A DNA stretch of 64,000 bases from an uncultured Acidimicrobiales bacterium (GTDB taxonomy: Bacteria > Actinomycetota > Acidimicrobiia > Acidimicrobiales > SHLQ01). The notes beneath the pieces are model-generated. The model did no database searches and was not told the DNA's origin. It saw only the letters and a program-made list of their open reading frames with translations. Positions 33,384-42,048 of the stretch are shown one piece after another (the stretch's first letter is position 1; each line of letters opens with the position of its first letter). The DNA is taken from NCBI GenBank assembly GCA_937922235.1, contig CAKZVC010000068.1, positions 26,516-90,515 on the forward strand. The letters run 5' to 3'. Made by a program: the position numbers and the translations under genes.

Positions 33384-33720
33384 TTTGGTGCCAGGCACAA
33401 AGTGGCTCTGGATCTCGTTCTTGCCGTTGCCATAACTCTCTATGCGAGCTCTCCGTGAGTCCGGTGAGCCTGGCACCAAACCGCCTTTTGGTGCCAGGTA
33501 CACATTGTCAAAGAACCTCGCAATCAGCGCTTGATTCGCAACGCGTTGACGATACAGTCAGTTGATTTTTCAGCAAACAGCGAGGTTGGGTGCGGCCCGC
33601 TAGTGCCTGGCACCAGGCGTGTATGGCGGTGTCCACCTCTGCACAAAAAGTCACACGCGTATCGCCTTCCCTGCTGGCTGGTGCCAGGCACGAATTGACC
33701 GCTTGGTGCCAGGCACCAAA
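33384..33720. repeat. Cluster of six GGTGCCAGGCACC palindromes
   Basis: Copies lie at 33384-33401, 33463-33480, 33487-33504, 33602-33618, 33679-33694 and 33703-33720. The last is a perfect 17-nt palindrome, TTGGTGCC-A-GGCACCAA. Several sit in inverted pairs (33470-33480 with 33487-33497; 33602-33618 with 33677-33692), the REPIN arrangement. The whole 33296-33774 gap holds no convincing gene; it is a repeat-filled region between the pirin and DUF3179 genes. Confidence 0.88.
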
Positions 33721-33744
33721 CAGGAACGAGGGCCCGCGTCCAAT

Positions 33745-33757
33745 GGGGTCAGACCCC
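33745..33757. repeat. GGGGTCAGACCCC palindrome
   Basis: A 13-nt perfect palindrome, GGGGTC-A-GACCCC, 18 nt from the end of the DUF3179 gene. It has the same centre geometry as the other families (odd length, single A/T at the axis). One copy was seen in this window. Confidence 0.7.
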
Positions 33758-33774
33758 GGTCGACGCGTTTGGAG

Positions 33775-35223
33775 CTAAACGGCTGGCCAAAGGGTGGTGT
33801 CTTCGTAGAACTGGCTCCAGGCGAACCAGAACGCTTGGTGGCCGCCGAGGTCGTTGCCATCGGTATCTTCGGCGCGAACTCCGCTGCCTGACTTCAGGAT
33901 GCGGATGCCGTCGACCTCGATGGTCTCGCCACGGTCGAGAGCTGCGAGAGCCGAGGCAACGTGGAAGGCGATCGGTCCGTCGTCGGTGAGCACACCGAGC
34001 ACGTCCTCCTGGATCGGGAGGCGAGGGTCGACATCGCCGATCGGGAAGATCGGTCCATCGGCGTCACGGTTGTTGCGGAAGTCGAAGTCACGACCCAGAG
34101 CAAGCTCTTCGATGAGCACGTCGGTGTCGGGATGCTCGGCCTTCCAGTCAGCCCACGTTGAGGTCACGACCGTGTGCTGGTTGAGCTGCACGCCGATCTC
34201 GGAAAGCGGCCCAGTTTGTGCGTCACCAACGAAGGTGTCGAAGACCGAGAACGTATTCAGGTCGTACATGACCTTGTTCGAACGGCTGAGCAGACCCGAC
34301 GTCCGAAGCACCGGGCGCTCAACTCCATCGGGCACATCATCGGTGAACCACACCTGCGCTGCGCCGCAAAGGGTGCAGTACGGCATCGCAAAGTCACGTC
34401 CGCCCAGAGTGTCGTTGACCATCTCACGAACTTCCATGATCTGACGTGGGTACGCCCGGGCCTCGCCGTTGATGACGACGCCGAAGACGACGTCGTCGTC
34501 TTCAAGCCAGGTCGCTTCAGCGGCTGACTCGGTCGTTGGGTTGTCAGCAGCAGGAATGCAGTTGCACGGCTCGTCGGTCATGTCGAAGCCGCGGTCGTCG
34601 ATGCGAACGCCGCCCCACGACACGAATCGCCAGTCCATCGCTTCCGACTGCTCGAACAGTGCGCCCCACTCGGGCAGCACCGTCGAGTAGATCGTCTTCT
34701 TGATCTCGGTGTATCCGGGTGGCGCCGGGATATCCCACGCAATGAGCTTGTCGGTGATGTCACCCCACGCCGAGGTCGTGGAGGCATCGCTATTGGTCAG
34801 CGTGTTCGCCCCATCGGTAAGGCGCTGTGCGTCGGACGCACCACGGGTAAACCGGAGCAGGTCCATCAAGACCCACGCCACACGAGGGTCGCCCGAGTTA
34901 CCGAGCGTCACGAGGGCTTCGTTCTGCTCGTCCGTGCGAATGTCGGCGAGAGTTCCTCGCCCAAAGAGCGAATCGAATGCGGCAGCGATCTCCTCACTCA
35001 CCTCGCCCTCGGGAACCTCAGGGGCAGGGCCGAAGTCACGAACCTCGCCACGGGGGACCGACGCTGGGTCGATCGACGCGGGTGGTCCTGGCTCGGGTGG
35101 CGTGTCGACAGACTCGACCGCCGTGGATGGAGGGGTGTCGACCTCGGCGGATTCGGTGACCGCGGAGCTACACGACGCGGCCACCACTGCAAGAACGACA
35201 AGAGCGGAAAGACGAGATGACAT
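33775..35223 (-). CDS. DUF3179-domain lipoprotein
   Basis: 482 aa from ATG 35223. Lipoprotein signal: MSSRLSALVVLAVVAASC with the lipobox Cys near residue 18, then a Thr/Pro/Glu linker to about residue 70. The DUF3179 core contains VFGVVINGEARAYP and the CxxC motif MPYCTLCGAAQVW, then DVLGVLTDDGPIAFH. A second Cys pair CNC lies before it. DUF3179 proteins are extracytoplasmic with unknown function; the CxxC suggests a metal or redox site. It is divergent from the DUF2231/cytochrome c pair, which may point to a shared extracytoplasmic redox role. Confidence 0.85.
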   Translation of the reverse strand: MSSRLSALVVLAVVAASCSSAVTESAEVDTPPSTAVESVDTPPEPGPPASIDPASVPRGEVRDFGPAPEVPEGEVSEEIAAAFDSLFGRGTLADIRTDEQNEALVTLGNSGDPRVAWVLMDLLRFTRGASDAQRLTDGANTLTNSDASTTSAWGDITDKLIAWDIPAPPGYTEIKKTIYSTVLPEWGALFEQSEAMDWRFVSWGGVRIDDRGFDMTDEPCNCIPAADNPTTESAAEATWLEDDDVVFGVVINGEARAYPRQIMEVREMVNDTLGGRDFAMPYCTLCGAAQVWFTDDVPDGVERPVLRTSGLLSRSNKVMYDLNTFSVFDTFVGDAQTGPLSEIGVQLNQHTVVTSTWADWKAEHPDTDVLIEELALGRDFDFRNNRDADGPIFPIGDVDPRLPIQEDVLGVLTDDGPIAFHVASALAALDRGETIEVDGIRILKSGSGVRAEDTDGNDLGGHQAFWFAWSQFYEDTTLWPAV

Positions 35224-35325
35224 GCTCCTAGTAGAGCTCAATATCTGCGCCACGACGTGTGGATCGCCGATCGTTTCGCACAGGTTCACAAGTAGACCAC
35301 AGCAAGATCCCCTACGATCTCGTCC

Positions 35326-35769
35326 ATGGACGAACTGTTCGGTCTACCCGCCCACCCGCTTCTCGTGCACTTCCCGGTTGTTGCGATTCCTACGCTCGCA
35401 CTGCTCGGAATCGCTCTATCGGTCAGCCCGTCGTTCCGCGAGCGATTTGGCCTCCCCACCCTCGGTCTCGGCATCGTCACGTTCGTCTCGACCTTGCTGG
35501 CAACGAACAGTGGCGAAGCCATCAAGGAAGACTTCTTCAACAAGGAGCTCATCGAGACGCACGAATCACTCGCCGAGACCCTGCGACTCTTCGTGCTCGT
35601 GCTCACGATCTCGATCGTTGCGCTGGTCTTCACAAAGAAGAAGCTCGACATGGACGACAAACACCCCGCTGTACTCGTCTCGAGCCTGCTCGTGCTTGCC
35701 TTCTCGGTGCTCTCGGCCATTTGGGTGATCCGCACCGGCCACGAAGGTGCTCGACTTACGTGGGAATAA
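35326..35769 (+). CDS. DUF2231-like four-TM membrane protein
   Basis: 147 aa. Opens GLPAHPLLVHFPVVAIPTLALLG; the His-rich HPLLVHFP motif at TM1 is the DUF2231 signature and could ligate haem or metal. Three further hydrophobic segments lie near residues 45-60, 85-103 and 115-137, with a conserved ETHE-like stretch (LIETHESLAETLR) between. It ends RTGHEGARLTW. It is followed 65 nt later by a cytochrome c lipoprotein, a pairing that suggests membrane electron transfer. Confidence 0.8.
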   Translation: MDELFGLPAHPLLVHFPVVAIPTLALLGIALSVSPSFRERFGLPTLGLGIVTFVSTLLATNSGEAIKEDFFNKELIETHESLAETLRLFVLVLTISIVALVFTKKKLDMDDKHPAVLVSSLLVLAFSVLSAIWVIRTGHEGARLTWE

Positions 35770-35834
35770 GCCGACGTAAACGAGGGGTTGCGCCCGCCTA
35801 GGCTTTCCAGAATCTGCCCCCGAAGGAGCTTGAG

Positions 35835-36332
35835 ATGTCGAAACGACTGTTGTCCTTGATCGCCGCACTCGCCGTATTTGCGACCGCATGCGGAGGATCA
35901 ACCGATGCAACGGCGACGGCCGACGAGCCTGCTGCGGTCGAACAGACCGAAGCGCCAGAAACCACGGCGGCACCAGAAACCACGGCGGCTCCAGAAACGA
36001 CCGCCGAGACTACTACTGAGGCTCCTCCAGAGACTGAAGCTCCGGTTGAAGACACCGAAGCACCAGCAGAAGAAGAGGAAGCCGCAGCACCAGCTGGCGA
36101 CCTTGATGGCCTCGCCATTTACCAAGCAACATGTGCGTCTTGCCATGGCGATGACGGCACCGGTCGGCGTGGCCCAACCCTCGTTGGCGTAGCCGACAAG
36201 CGCGACATCGACTTCGGCATCAACATCGTGACCAACGGTGGTTCGAACATGCCAGCGTTCGGCGAGAAGCTCACCGCCGAGGAAATCGCTGCGGTCGTCG
36301 ACTTCGCCTACGCCGAATGGCCCGCTAGCTAA
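35835..36332 (+). CDS. Cytochrome c lipoprotein
   Basis: 165 aa. Lipobox FATAC (Cys19), then an 70-residue Thr/Glu/Ala/Pro linker with the tandem unit APETTA, then a class I cytochrome c domain. Haem motif C100-A-S-C103-H104, axial Met M139 in GGSNMPAFG. AEEIAAVVDFAYAEW forms the final helix. A surface-tethered monohaem electron carrier on a long acidic linker. The tandem repeats in the linker may vary in length between strains. Haem attachment could use the CcmF-like protein at 42049. Confidence 0.88.
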   Translation: MSKRLLSLIAALAVFATACGGSTDATATADEPAAVEQTEAPETTAAPETTAAPETTAETTTEAPPETEAPVEDTEAPAEEEEAAAPAGDLDGLAIYQATCASCHGDDGTGRRGPTLVGVADKRDIDFGINIVTNGGSNMPAFGEKLTAEEIAAVVDFAYAEWPAS

Positions 36333-36398
36333 GTCGGAGGTCCGCCCGCGGACCTACTAACCACAGAATCCGTAGCCGGTTGGCCGTAGGATCGACCC

Positions 36399-37244
36399 AT
36401 GCAGATTGGGTCGGTTCGAAACTTTGGTGATGCGACCGCAGTGCGGGTCGAGGGCGACGAGCTCGTCCGACTTTCCTTTACGGTCGACGAGCTCTTGGCC
36501 AACGACCTGTGGGATCTTGCGGCGAGCAACGACCCGGATTACGCAGTTGAACGACTGTCAATCGACGCAGCCAACTGGGCCCCAGTCGTTGCTCGGCCCG
36601 GCAAGATTTTCTGTGTTGGACTGAACTATCGAGCGCACATCGTCGAAATGGGGCGAGAGCTCCCGCCAGCCCCCACCTACTTCGGCAAATTCGCCGATGC
36701 GCTCATCGGCGCTCACGACGACATCGTGCTGCCTCCACCATCAGTGTCCACATCGATCGACTTCGAAGTCGAGCTCTGCATCGTGATCGGTTCGCCCGGC
36801 CGCTACATCGATCCCGCCAATGCGATCGATCACATCGCTGGCTACACCGTGCTAAGCGATGTCAGCGTGCGCGACTGGCAACGACGCACCACCCAGTTTC
36901 TTGCCGGCAAAACCTTCGAAGGCTTAACCCCTGTCGGCCCCGTCTTCACCACAACCGACGAGCTCGGCAATGGTGCAGGCCTCGCCGTGACATCGACCGT
37001 CGACGGTGTCGTCAAGCAGAGCTCGAACACCGACGATCTCATCTTCGGAGTACCCGAGCTCATTGCTGACCTCTCAAAGGTCTGCACGCTTCGACCCGGC
37101 GATCTCATCGCCACCGGCACCCCAAGCGGTGTCGGCGCCGCCCGCACACCACCCGAATGGCTGGCGCCTGGGTCCGAACTCGTCACGACCATCGAGGGCA
37201 TCGGCGAACTACGAAACCGCTGTGTGGCATCGCCCATCGCATGA
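36399..37244 (+). CDS. Fumarylacetoacetate hydrolase-family protein
   Basis: 281 aa. FAH domain signature: KIFCVGLNYRAHIVEMG, then PTYFGKFADALIG, the metal-binding DFEVELCIVIG (Glu/Glu/Asp cluster), YTVLSDVSVRDWQRR and the C-terminal LRPGDLIATGTPSGVG. Family reactions are C-C bond hydrolysis of beta-diketone-like acids or oxaloacetate-type decarboxylation, in the cytoplasm with Mg. The ATGA overlap with a malonyl-CoA-synthetase-like ligase suggests that the acid it releases is directly activated to CoA. Confidence 0.87.
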   Translation: MQIGSVRNFGDATAVRVEGDELVRLSFTVDELLANDLWDLAASNDPDYAVERLSIDAANWAPVVARPGKIFCVGLNYRAHIVEMGRELPPAPTYFGKFADALIGAHDDIVLPPPSVSTSIDFEVELCIVIGSPGRYIDPANAIDHIAGYTVLSDVSVRDWQRRTTQFLAGKTFEGLTPVGPVFTTTDELGNGAGLAVTSTVDGVVKQSSNTDDLIFGVPELIADLSKVCTLRPGDLIATGTPSGVGAARTPPEWLAPGSELVTTIEGIGELRNRCVASPIA

Positions 37245-38665
37245 ACGCCAACGTCTTCGAACTCTTCCGCACCCATTGGTCGGTCGCCCTCGACCGCCAG
37301 TTTCTTGTCACCGGCGACACGTCGCTGACCTACTCCGAGATGGACCACCGCTCGGCCCAGTTCGCGACCGTGCTCCGATCGCGTGGCGTCACTCCTGGTG
37401 AACGGGTCGTCGTCCAGATCGACAAGTCGATCGACAACGTCGCCATCTACCTCGCTGCGCTACGGGTCGGCGCCATCTACGTGCCGCTCAACACGAGCTA
37501 CACCGACGCCGAGGTGTCCTTCTTCGTCGAGGATGCAACTCCGGCGCTGTTCATCAACACCGACAACCTCGACGAGCTCACTTCCGAAGCCAACGCTGCC
37601 GAACCATGGATGCGGGTCGAACCCCGGCTCGCCGACGACTTGGCGGCGATGGTCTACACATCGGGCACGACCGGTCGGTCGAAGGGTGCAATGCTCACCC
37701 ACGCCAACCTGACAAGCAACGCCCTCACGCTCCACGCCATCTGGCGCTTCACCCCCGGCGACGTGCTGCTTCACGTCCTGCCGATCTACCACGTGCACGG
37801 ATTGTTCGTTGCCCTCCACACCGCGATGCTCAATGCCAGCACGGTGCTGTTCTGCTCGAGGTTCACCATCGATGAGACCATCGAACTGCTCCCCGAAGCA
37901 TCGGTGATGATGGGCGTTCCCACCCATTACATCCGCCTGCTCGACGACGACCGCTTCACCTCCGAGCTCTGTTCGAACATGCGCCTGTTTACGTCGGGGT
38001 CGGCGCCCATGACCGAACAGATCCACGAAGCGTTCACCGAACGGACCGGGCATCAGATCCTTGAGCGCTACGGCATGAGCGAATGCGGAATGATCACGTC
38101 GAACCCCTACGAAGGCGATCGAGTGCCAGGCACTGTTGGCTTCCCGCTTCCTGGAGTCCGCATTCGTGTTGTCGCTGACGGCACGCCCTGCGCGCCGGGC
38201 GACGTGGGCGTGGTTCAGGTTCAAGGCCCAAATGTGTTCGCGGGATACTGGCGCCTTCCCGAGAAGACCGAACAAGAACACGACGGCGACTGGTTCATCA
38301 CCGGCGATGTCGGGGCTATCGACGAGGAGGGACGCCTGGCCCTCGAAGGTCGTTCCGGCGACATGATCATCTCAGGCGGGCTAAACGTCTACCCCAAAGA
38401 GATCGAACTTATCCTCGACACGTGCGACGGAGTCCTCGAGAGTGCCGTGGTTGGCCACCCCGACGATGACTTCGGCGAACGGGTCGTCGCTTACATCGTT
38501 CCCAGCGGTTCGGACGAACCATCGATCGATGAGCTGACAGCCACGCTGCGCGAGTCATTGGCGTCATTCAAGCTCCCGAAGAGTGTGCATTTCATTCCAG
38601 AACTTCCCCGGAACTCCATGGGAAAGGTCCAAAAAGTGGCGCTACGACAGGGCAAAAGCGAGTAG
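37241..38665 (+). CDS. Malonyl-CoA synthetase-like acyl-CoA ligase (MatB type)
   Basis: 474 aa from the ATG of the ATGA overlap (MNANVFELFRTHW). ANL superfamily: A3 loop MVYTSGTTGRSKGAMLTH, A5 ILERYGMSECGMITSNPY, A7 WFITGDVGAIDEEGRL, A8 hinge RSGDMIISGGLNVYPKEIE, and terminal catalytic Lys in RNSMGKVQK. The LPIYHVHGLFVALH segment and RYGMSECGM are shared with MatB-type malonyl/methylmalonyl-CoA synthetases. The substrate is thus probably a short dicarboxylate. Operon with the FAH-family gene. Confidence 0.85.
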   Translation: MNANVFELFRTHWSVALDRQFLVTGDTSLTYSEMDHRSAQFATVLRSRGVTPGERVVVQIDKSIDNVAIYLAALRVGAIYVPLNTSYTDAEVSFFVEDATPALFINTDNLDELTSEANAAEPWMRVEPRLADDLAAMVYTSGTTGRSKGAMLTHANLTSNALTLHAIWRFTPGDVLLHVLPIYHVHGLFVALHTAMLNASTVLFCSRFTIDETIELLPEASVMMGVPTHYIRLLDDDRFTSELCSNMRLFTSGSAPMTEQIHEAFTERTGHQILERYGMSECGMITSNPYEGDRVPGTVGFPLPGVRIRVVADGTPCAPGDVGVVQVQGPNVFAGYWRLPEKTEQEHDGDWFITGDVGAIDEEGRLALEGRSGDMIISGGLNVYPKEIELILDTCDGVLESAVVGHPDDDFGERVVAYIVPSGSDEPSIDELTATLRESLASFKLPKSVHFIPELPRNSMGKVQKVALRQGKSE

Positions 38666-38730
38666 ATCGTCACGTCATGACAATTTTCATGAGAACTCAA
38701 GTCCGACCACTACGTGTCGATATTTGATAT

Positions 38731-39114
38731 GTGGAACGAAGAATTGCTCGCCGATATGTCACCGATACGGTGGTGGAAATTTGGATCCCTCGTAAGGGCG
38801 TCCTAGGCCGCGCAAAAACGGCGGAAGTCCCCGTTGCAGATATGTCGATGTTTGGCGCATCGGTGTACGCAAGCAAGAGCGACAAGCTCGCTCGGGGCCA
38901 GGTCGTTGAAGTGACGATCGGCAAAGAAAAGACAACAGCCATCGTGCGATCCGAGAAGCCTGGCGGCGACTCGAAAAAGCTCGCTCGCTATGGACTTGAG
39001 TTCATTAAGCCAACGGATGAGTTTCTCTCCGAAGTGCGCCTCATCACCGAAACCTGTCGCCGCATGGTTGGCGAAGACGTTGGTGAAGAACAGATCTGGC
39101 TGCGTTCCAGCTAA
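38731..39114 (+). CDS. PilZ-domain c-di-GMP-binding protein
   Basis: 127 aa, GTG start. The c-di-GMP motif RxxxR is near the N-terminus (ERRIARRY) and the second motif is VADMSMFGASV (DxSxxG). Barrel strands follow (GQVVEVTIGKEKTTAIVR, ARYGLEFIKP). A single-domain PilZ protein would read out c-di-GMP and act on a partner, for example motility, polysaccharide or cell-wall enzymes. No cyclase or phosphodiesterase in the window. Neighbour genes (PAP2, NamZ) concern the envelope. Confidence 0.83.
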   Translation: MERRIARRYVTDTVVEIWIPRKGVLGRAKTAEVPVADMSMFGASVYASKSDKLARGQVVEVTIGKEKTTAIVRSEKPGGDSKKLARYGLEFIKPTDEFLSEVRLITETCRRMVGEDVGEEQIWLRSS

Positions 39115-39158
39115 ACCCTGAAGCTGTCCACTAGTCGTACTCCGGTACGGTTGGTTTG

Positions 39159-39971
39159 ATGTGGTGGCTCCCGTGGGAATACGGCCTGGTTCTTGCCGGG
39201 CTTCTAGTGATCGTTGCGTGGCGAATCGTTCCACAACGACCAGGTCTCGCCGCGATCGCTCGCGAAGCCGCCGTCATTGCTGCGCTCTATAGCCTTTGGC
39301 AATTCGCCGGCCAGCTCTCGGTGCTTGGGATCGATGACGCGATCTCGCGTGGCGAGTGGATCTGGGACTTCGAACGAGCCCTCCGCCTCCCCGACGAGCT
39401 CGTCTTCCAGAACTGGGTTCGCCCCTCGAGTTTCTGGACCCAGTTTTCGAACCTGTATTACGCGATCGTGCACGTACCGCTCATGGGTGTGTTTCTGTTG
39501 TGGCTCTTCCTTCGCCATCGCGAGTCATATCCCACTTGGCGAAACGCGCTGGCCCTAACCACGGGAGCGTGCTTGGTGATTCAGCTGTTGCCCGTCGCAC
39601 CTCCGCGACTCACTGAGTACACCGGGATGATCGACACCGGGTTGGAGTACGGCCAATCGGTCTACGGCACACTCGGCTACGGCATTGCCGGGCAGCTCCA
39701 AGCCATGCCGTCGATTCATGTTGCGTGGGCCGCGATCATTGGCTGGGCCGTGTGGGAAGTCTCGACGAGCCCGTGGCGTTGGGTCGGGCCCATGCACTTC
39801 ACCATCACGTTTCTCGTGGTTGCCATCACCGGCAACCACTACTGGCTTGATGGTCTTGTCGCCATGGTGCTCCTCGTTGGTGCCCGCTGGCTCGGCGCCC
39901 GACTCGCCCGATGGACCGACCGGCGTCCGGAAGTCGAGGTCATCGAAGAACCCGTCGCTGTCACTACATGA
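39159..39971 (+). CDS. PAP2-family membrane phosphatase (inositolphosphotransferase-like)
   Basis: 270 aa, six hydrophobic segments. PAP2 motifs C2 AMPSIHVAWA and C3 ITGNHYWLDGL are clear; C1 is degenerate (PVAPPRL), as in the PAP2_3/Aur1-like branch. Family role: dephosphorylation or headgroup transfer on lipid phosphates at the membrane. The stop overlaps the NamZ start by ATGA, which suggests a common function in envelope lipid or wall turnover. Confidence 0.85.
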   Translation: MWWLPWEYGLVLAGLLVIVAWRIVPQRPGLAAIAREAAVIAALYSLWQFAGQLSVLGIDDAISRGEWIWDFERALRLPDELVFQNWVRPSSFWTQFSNLYYAIVHVPLMGVFLLWLFLRHRESYPTWRNALALTTGACLVIQLLPVAPPRLTEYTGMIDTGLEYGQSVYGTLGYGIAGQLQAMPSIHVAWAAIIGWAVWEVSTSPWRWVGPMHFTITFLVVAITGNHYWLDGLVAMVLLVGARWLGARLARWTDRRPEVEVIEEPVAVTT

Positions 39972-41392
39972 CGAGCTCGGTTTGCTCCCGGTGTCGCGTC
40001 GCGCTCGTAGCACTGCTCGCTGTCGTCGGGCTTGTAGCCGCCGCATGCTCAAGCAGCGTTTCTCCCCCACGCGACGACTCTTTCCCAAGTGACGACGTGG
40101 CGGACGCAGCCCCGGCACCCACCGAACCAAGTACGCCGACATCGGTATCGCCGACTTCGACTGCAGCACCCACTACAGCCCCGACCTCGACAACAACGTC
40201 CACGATCCCCGCACCCGACGTGCGAACCGGCGCAGCGATCCTCGTCGAGTCCGACTTTGCGCTGCTCGACGGCACGCGTGTGGGGTTGATCGCTCATCAG
40301 AATTCTGTCGTCGGCGAGTCGCACCTGGGCGACCTCCTACACGCTGCACCCAACGTCACGCTCGTGGCGATGTTCGGCCCCGAGCACGGTGTGCGGGGTA
40401 CGGCTGATGCCGGTGAATACGTCGACGATGCCGTCGATGACAGCACGGGTGTGCCGATCTTCAGTCTGTTCGGGCCCACCCGAAAGCCCACACCTGACAT
40501 GCTCGACGGGATCGACGTGTTGGTCTTCGACCTCCAAGACGTCGGAGCCCGCTACTACACCTACATCTCGACCATGGGGCTTGCTATGCAGGCAGCTGCC
40601 GAGGCCGACATCGACTTCGTTGTGCTCGACCGGCCAAACCCCCTCGGCGGGCTCCTCGGTGGGGGCGTCCTCGAGCCTGAACGGACCTCCTTTGTCGGGC
40701 AATATCCGCTGACCGATACGTATGGCCTCACGTCCTTTGAGCTCGCACGCCTTATCGCCGCCAACGCGTTGCTACCGGGGCTCGACGAGCTCACACTCGA
40801 CGGCGTGCCCCTCGCTGGATGGGACCGGTCGATGCGTTGGGAGGACACTGGGTTGCGCTGGATTCCGCCTAGCCCCGCAATCACCACTCCCGATACGGCA
40901 CTCCTCTATCCGGCAACGATCTACTTCGAGTCGACGAACCTCAGCTACGGGCGGGGCACCGACATGCCGTTCGAAGTCATCGGCGCACCCTGGCTCGACG
41001 CCGAGGCGCTCCACGACGACCTTGCGAGCCGTGACCTTCCTGGCGTCGACTTCACCGCCACCACGATCGCTCCAAAGATGTTGCCCGACATGACCGTCGA
41101 GCCCGCCTACCTGGGCGAGACCCTCCCGGCCCTTCAGCTGACGGTTACTGACCGCGCGACTATCGAGCCATCAGCGCTCGGCGTCCACCTGCTCGATGCC
41201 GTATTTGCTCAGGCTAGGAGTGCAGGCGTCGACCCACTGGCCCGGCCGAACTGGATCGATCAGCTCTCGGGGTCAGACCTGCTTCGCCGCGGCATCGCCG
41301 GTGGCGAGTTCACGGTGGAGGAGATTCTCGGTATCCACGCCGCGCAACAAGCTGAGCTCGAACCTCTGCTCGAATCTGCGCACATTCACTAG
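39968..41392 (+). CDS. namZ: DUF1343/NamZ-like exo-beta-N-acetylmuramidase lipoprotein
   Basis: 474 aa from the ATG in the ATGA overlap. Lipoprotein signal with lipobox VAAAC (Cys27), then a Ser/Thr/Pro linker to residue about 80. The DUF1343 core shows RVGLIAHQNS, MFGPEHGVRGTADAG, DVLVFDLQDVGARYYTY and VVLDRPNPLGG, the GH171/NamZ signature. NamZ removes non-reducing-end MurNAc from peptidoglycan fragments. As a lipoprotein it would act outside the cytoplasmic membrane in wall recycling. It ends with a 4-nt overlap against the convergent isochorismatase gene. Confidence 0.86.
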   Translation: MTSSVCSRCRVALVALLAVVGLVAAACSSSVSPPRDDSFPSDDVADAAPAPTEPSTPTSVSPTSTAAPTTAPTSTTTSTIPAPDVRTGAAILVESDFALLDGTRVGLIAHQNSVVGESHLGDLLHAAPNVTLVAMFGPEHGVRGTADAGEYVDDAVDDSTGVPIFSLFGPTRKPTPDMLDGIDVLVFDLQDVGARYYTYISTMGLAMQAAAEADIDFVVLDRPNPLGGLLGGGVLEPERTSFVGQYPLTDTYGLTSFELARLIAANALLPGLDELTLDGVPLAGWDRSMRWEDTGLRWIPPSPAITTPDTALLYPATIYFESTNLSYGRGTDMPFEVIGAPWLDAEALHDDLASRDLPGVDFTATTIAPKMLPDMTVEPAYLGETLPALQLTVTDRATIEPSALGVHLLDAVFAQARSAGVDPLARPNWIDQLSGSDLLRRGIAGGEFTVEEILGIHAAQQAELEPLLESAHIH

Positions 41393-41943
41393 CTCGTGAA
41401 CGAAACCTCAGCTGTCGGCGCCACCGATGTCTGCGCTCCCGCGGTCTCCTGGCTCGCCCATACGTTGTTCAGCAGCGCAACGGTCTGTGCGGCACTTGGC
41501 AGCGCGTCGGTCGAGGCATCGTCGGTGGTGTGTGCGTCGGCGACGAGCGTCGTGTCGTAGCCGCGCTCGAGCGCACCGTGAAGCGTCCACCGAACACAGA
41601 AATCCGTCTGTGCTCCGGCGACCACCAGATGACCAATCTCCCGTTCGGACAGCACCCCATCGAGATCGGTGAGCTCGAACGAACTCCGCAGCTGCTTGTG
41701 GATGATCGGATCATCTGCCGCCGGTGAAAGCTCTTCGGCCAGCTCCCAACCGTCGGCATGTTTCGGCAAGTCATCGTCACTGTGCTGCACCCAGATCACC
41801 GGGACGTTCGCGGCACGAGCCTCATCGACAAGCGTGTTGATGTTGGCCAACACGTCAGTGCGGTCTGGGGCATTCGCCACGACTGCGGTTTGGACGTCGA
41901 TCACCAGCAAGCCGGTGTTGTTCTGATCGGGTTGTCGAGCCAT
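41389..41943 (-). CDS. Isochorismatase-family cysteine hydrolase
   Basis: 184 aa. Catalytic triad D16 (LLVIDVQTAV), K83 (IIHKQLRSSF) and C116 (GAQTDFCVRWT), with the cis-peptide neighbour VAGAQ before the cysteine. Family members hydrolyse amides (nicotinamide, ureidoacrylate, biuret) or isochorismate. The substrate is not indicated by neighbours. It converges on namZ with a 4-nt overlap. Confidence 0.86.
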   Translation of the reverse strand: MARQPDQNNTGLLVIDVQTAVVANAPDRTDVLANINTLVDEARAANVPVIWVQHSDDDLPKHADGWELAEELSPAADDPIIHKQLRSSFELTDLDGVLSEREIGHLVVAGAQTDFCVRWTLHGALERGYDTTLVADAHTTDDASTDALPSAAQTVALLNNVWASQETAGAQTSVAPTAEVSFTS

Positions 41944-41971
41944 ATCGCGACCTTACTCGCACCCCTCCAAA

Positions 41972-42020
41972 GATTTGTACAGAAAAGCCCACCTATACGG
42001 TCAGTTTTCCTGCACAAATC
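41972..42020. repeat. Imperfect hairpin upstream of the ccmF-like gene
   Basis: GATTTGTACAGAAAA (41972-41986) faces TTTTCCTGCACAAATC (42005-42020); about 14 pairs form with one bulge and one mismatch. It lies between the divergent isochorismatase and ccmF-like starts. It could be a regulatory hairpin or a degenerate palindromic repeat. Confidence 0.5.
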
Positions 42021-42048
42021 CTGGGGAGGTATCGGCGTATCGTTGGGT

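Noticed and set aside
33384..33720. CRISPR array
   Set aside because: The repeats are short palindromes with irregular spacing and alternating orientation, and there are no cas genes.
33337..33891. Short frames in the pirin/DUF3179 gap
   Set aside because: They consist of translated palindromes (for example repeated WCQA-type peptides) and have no start signals.
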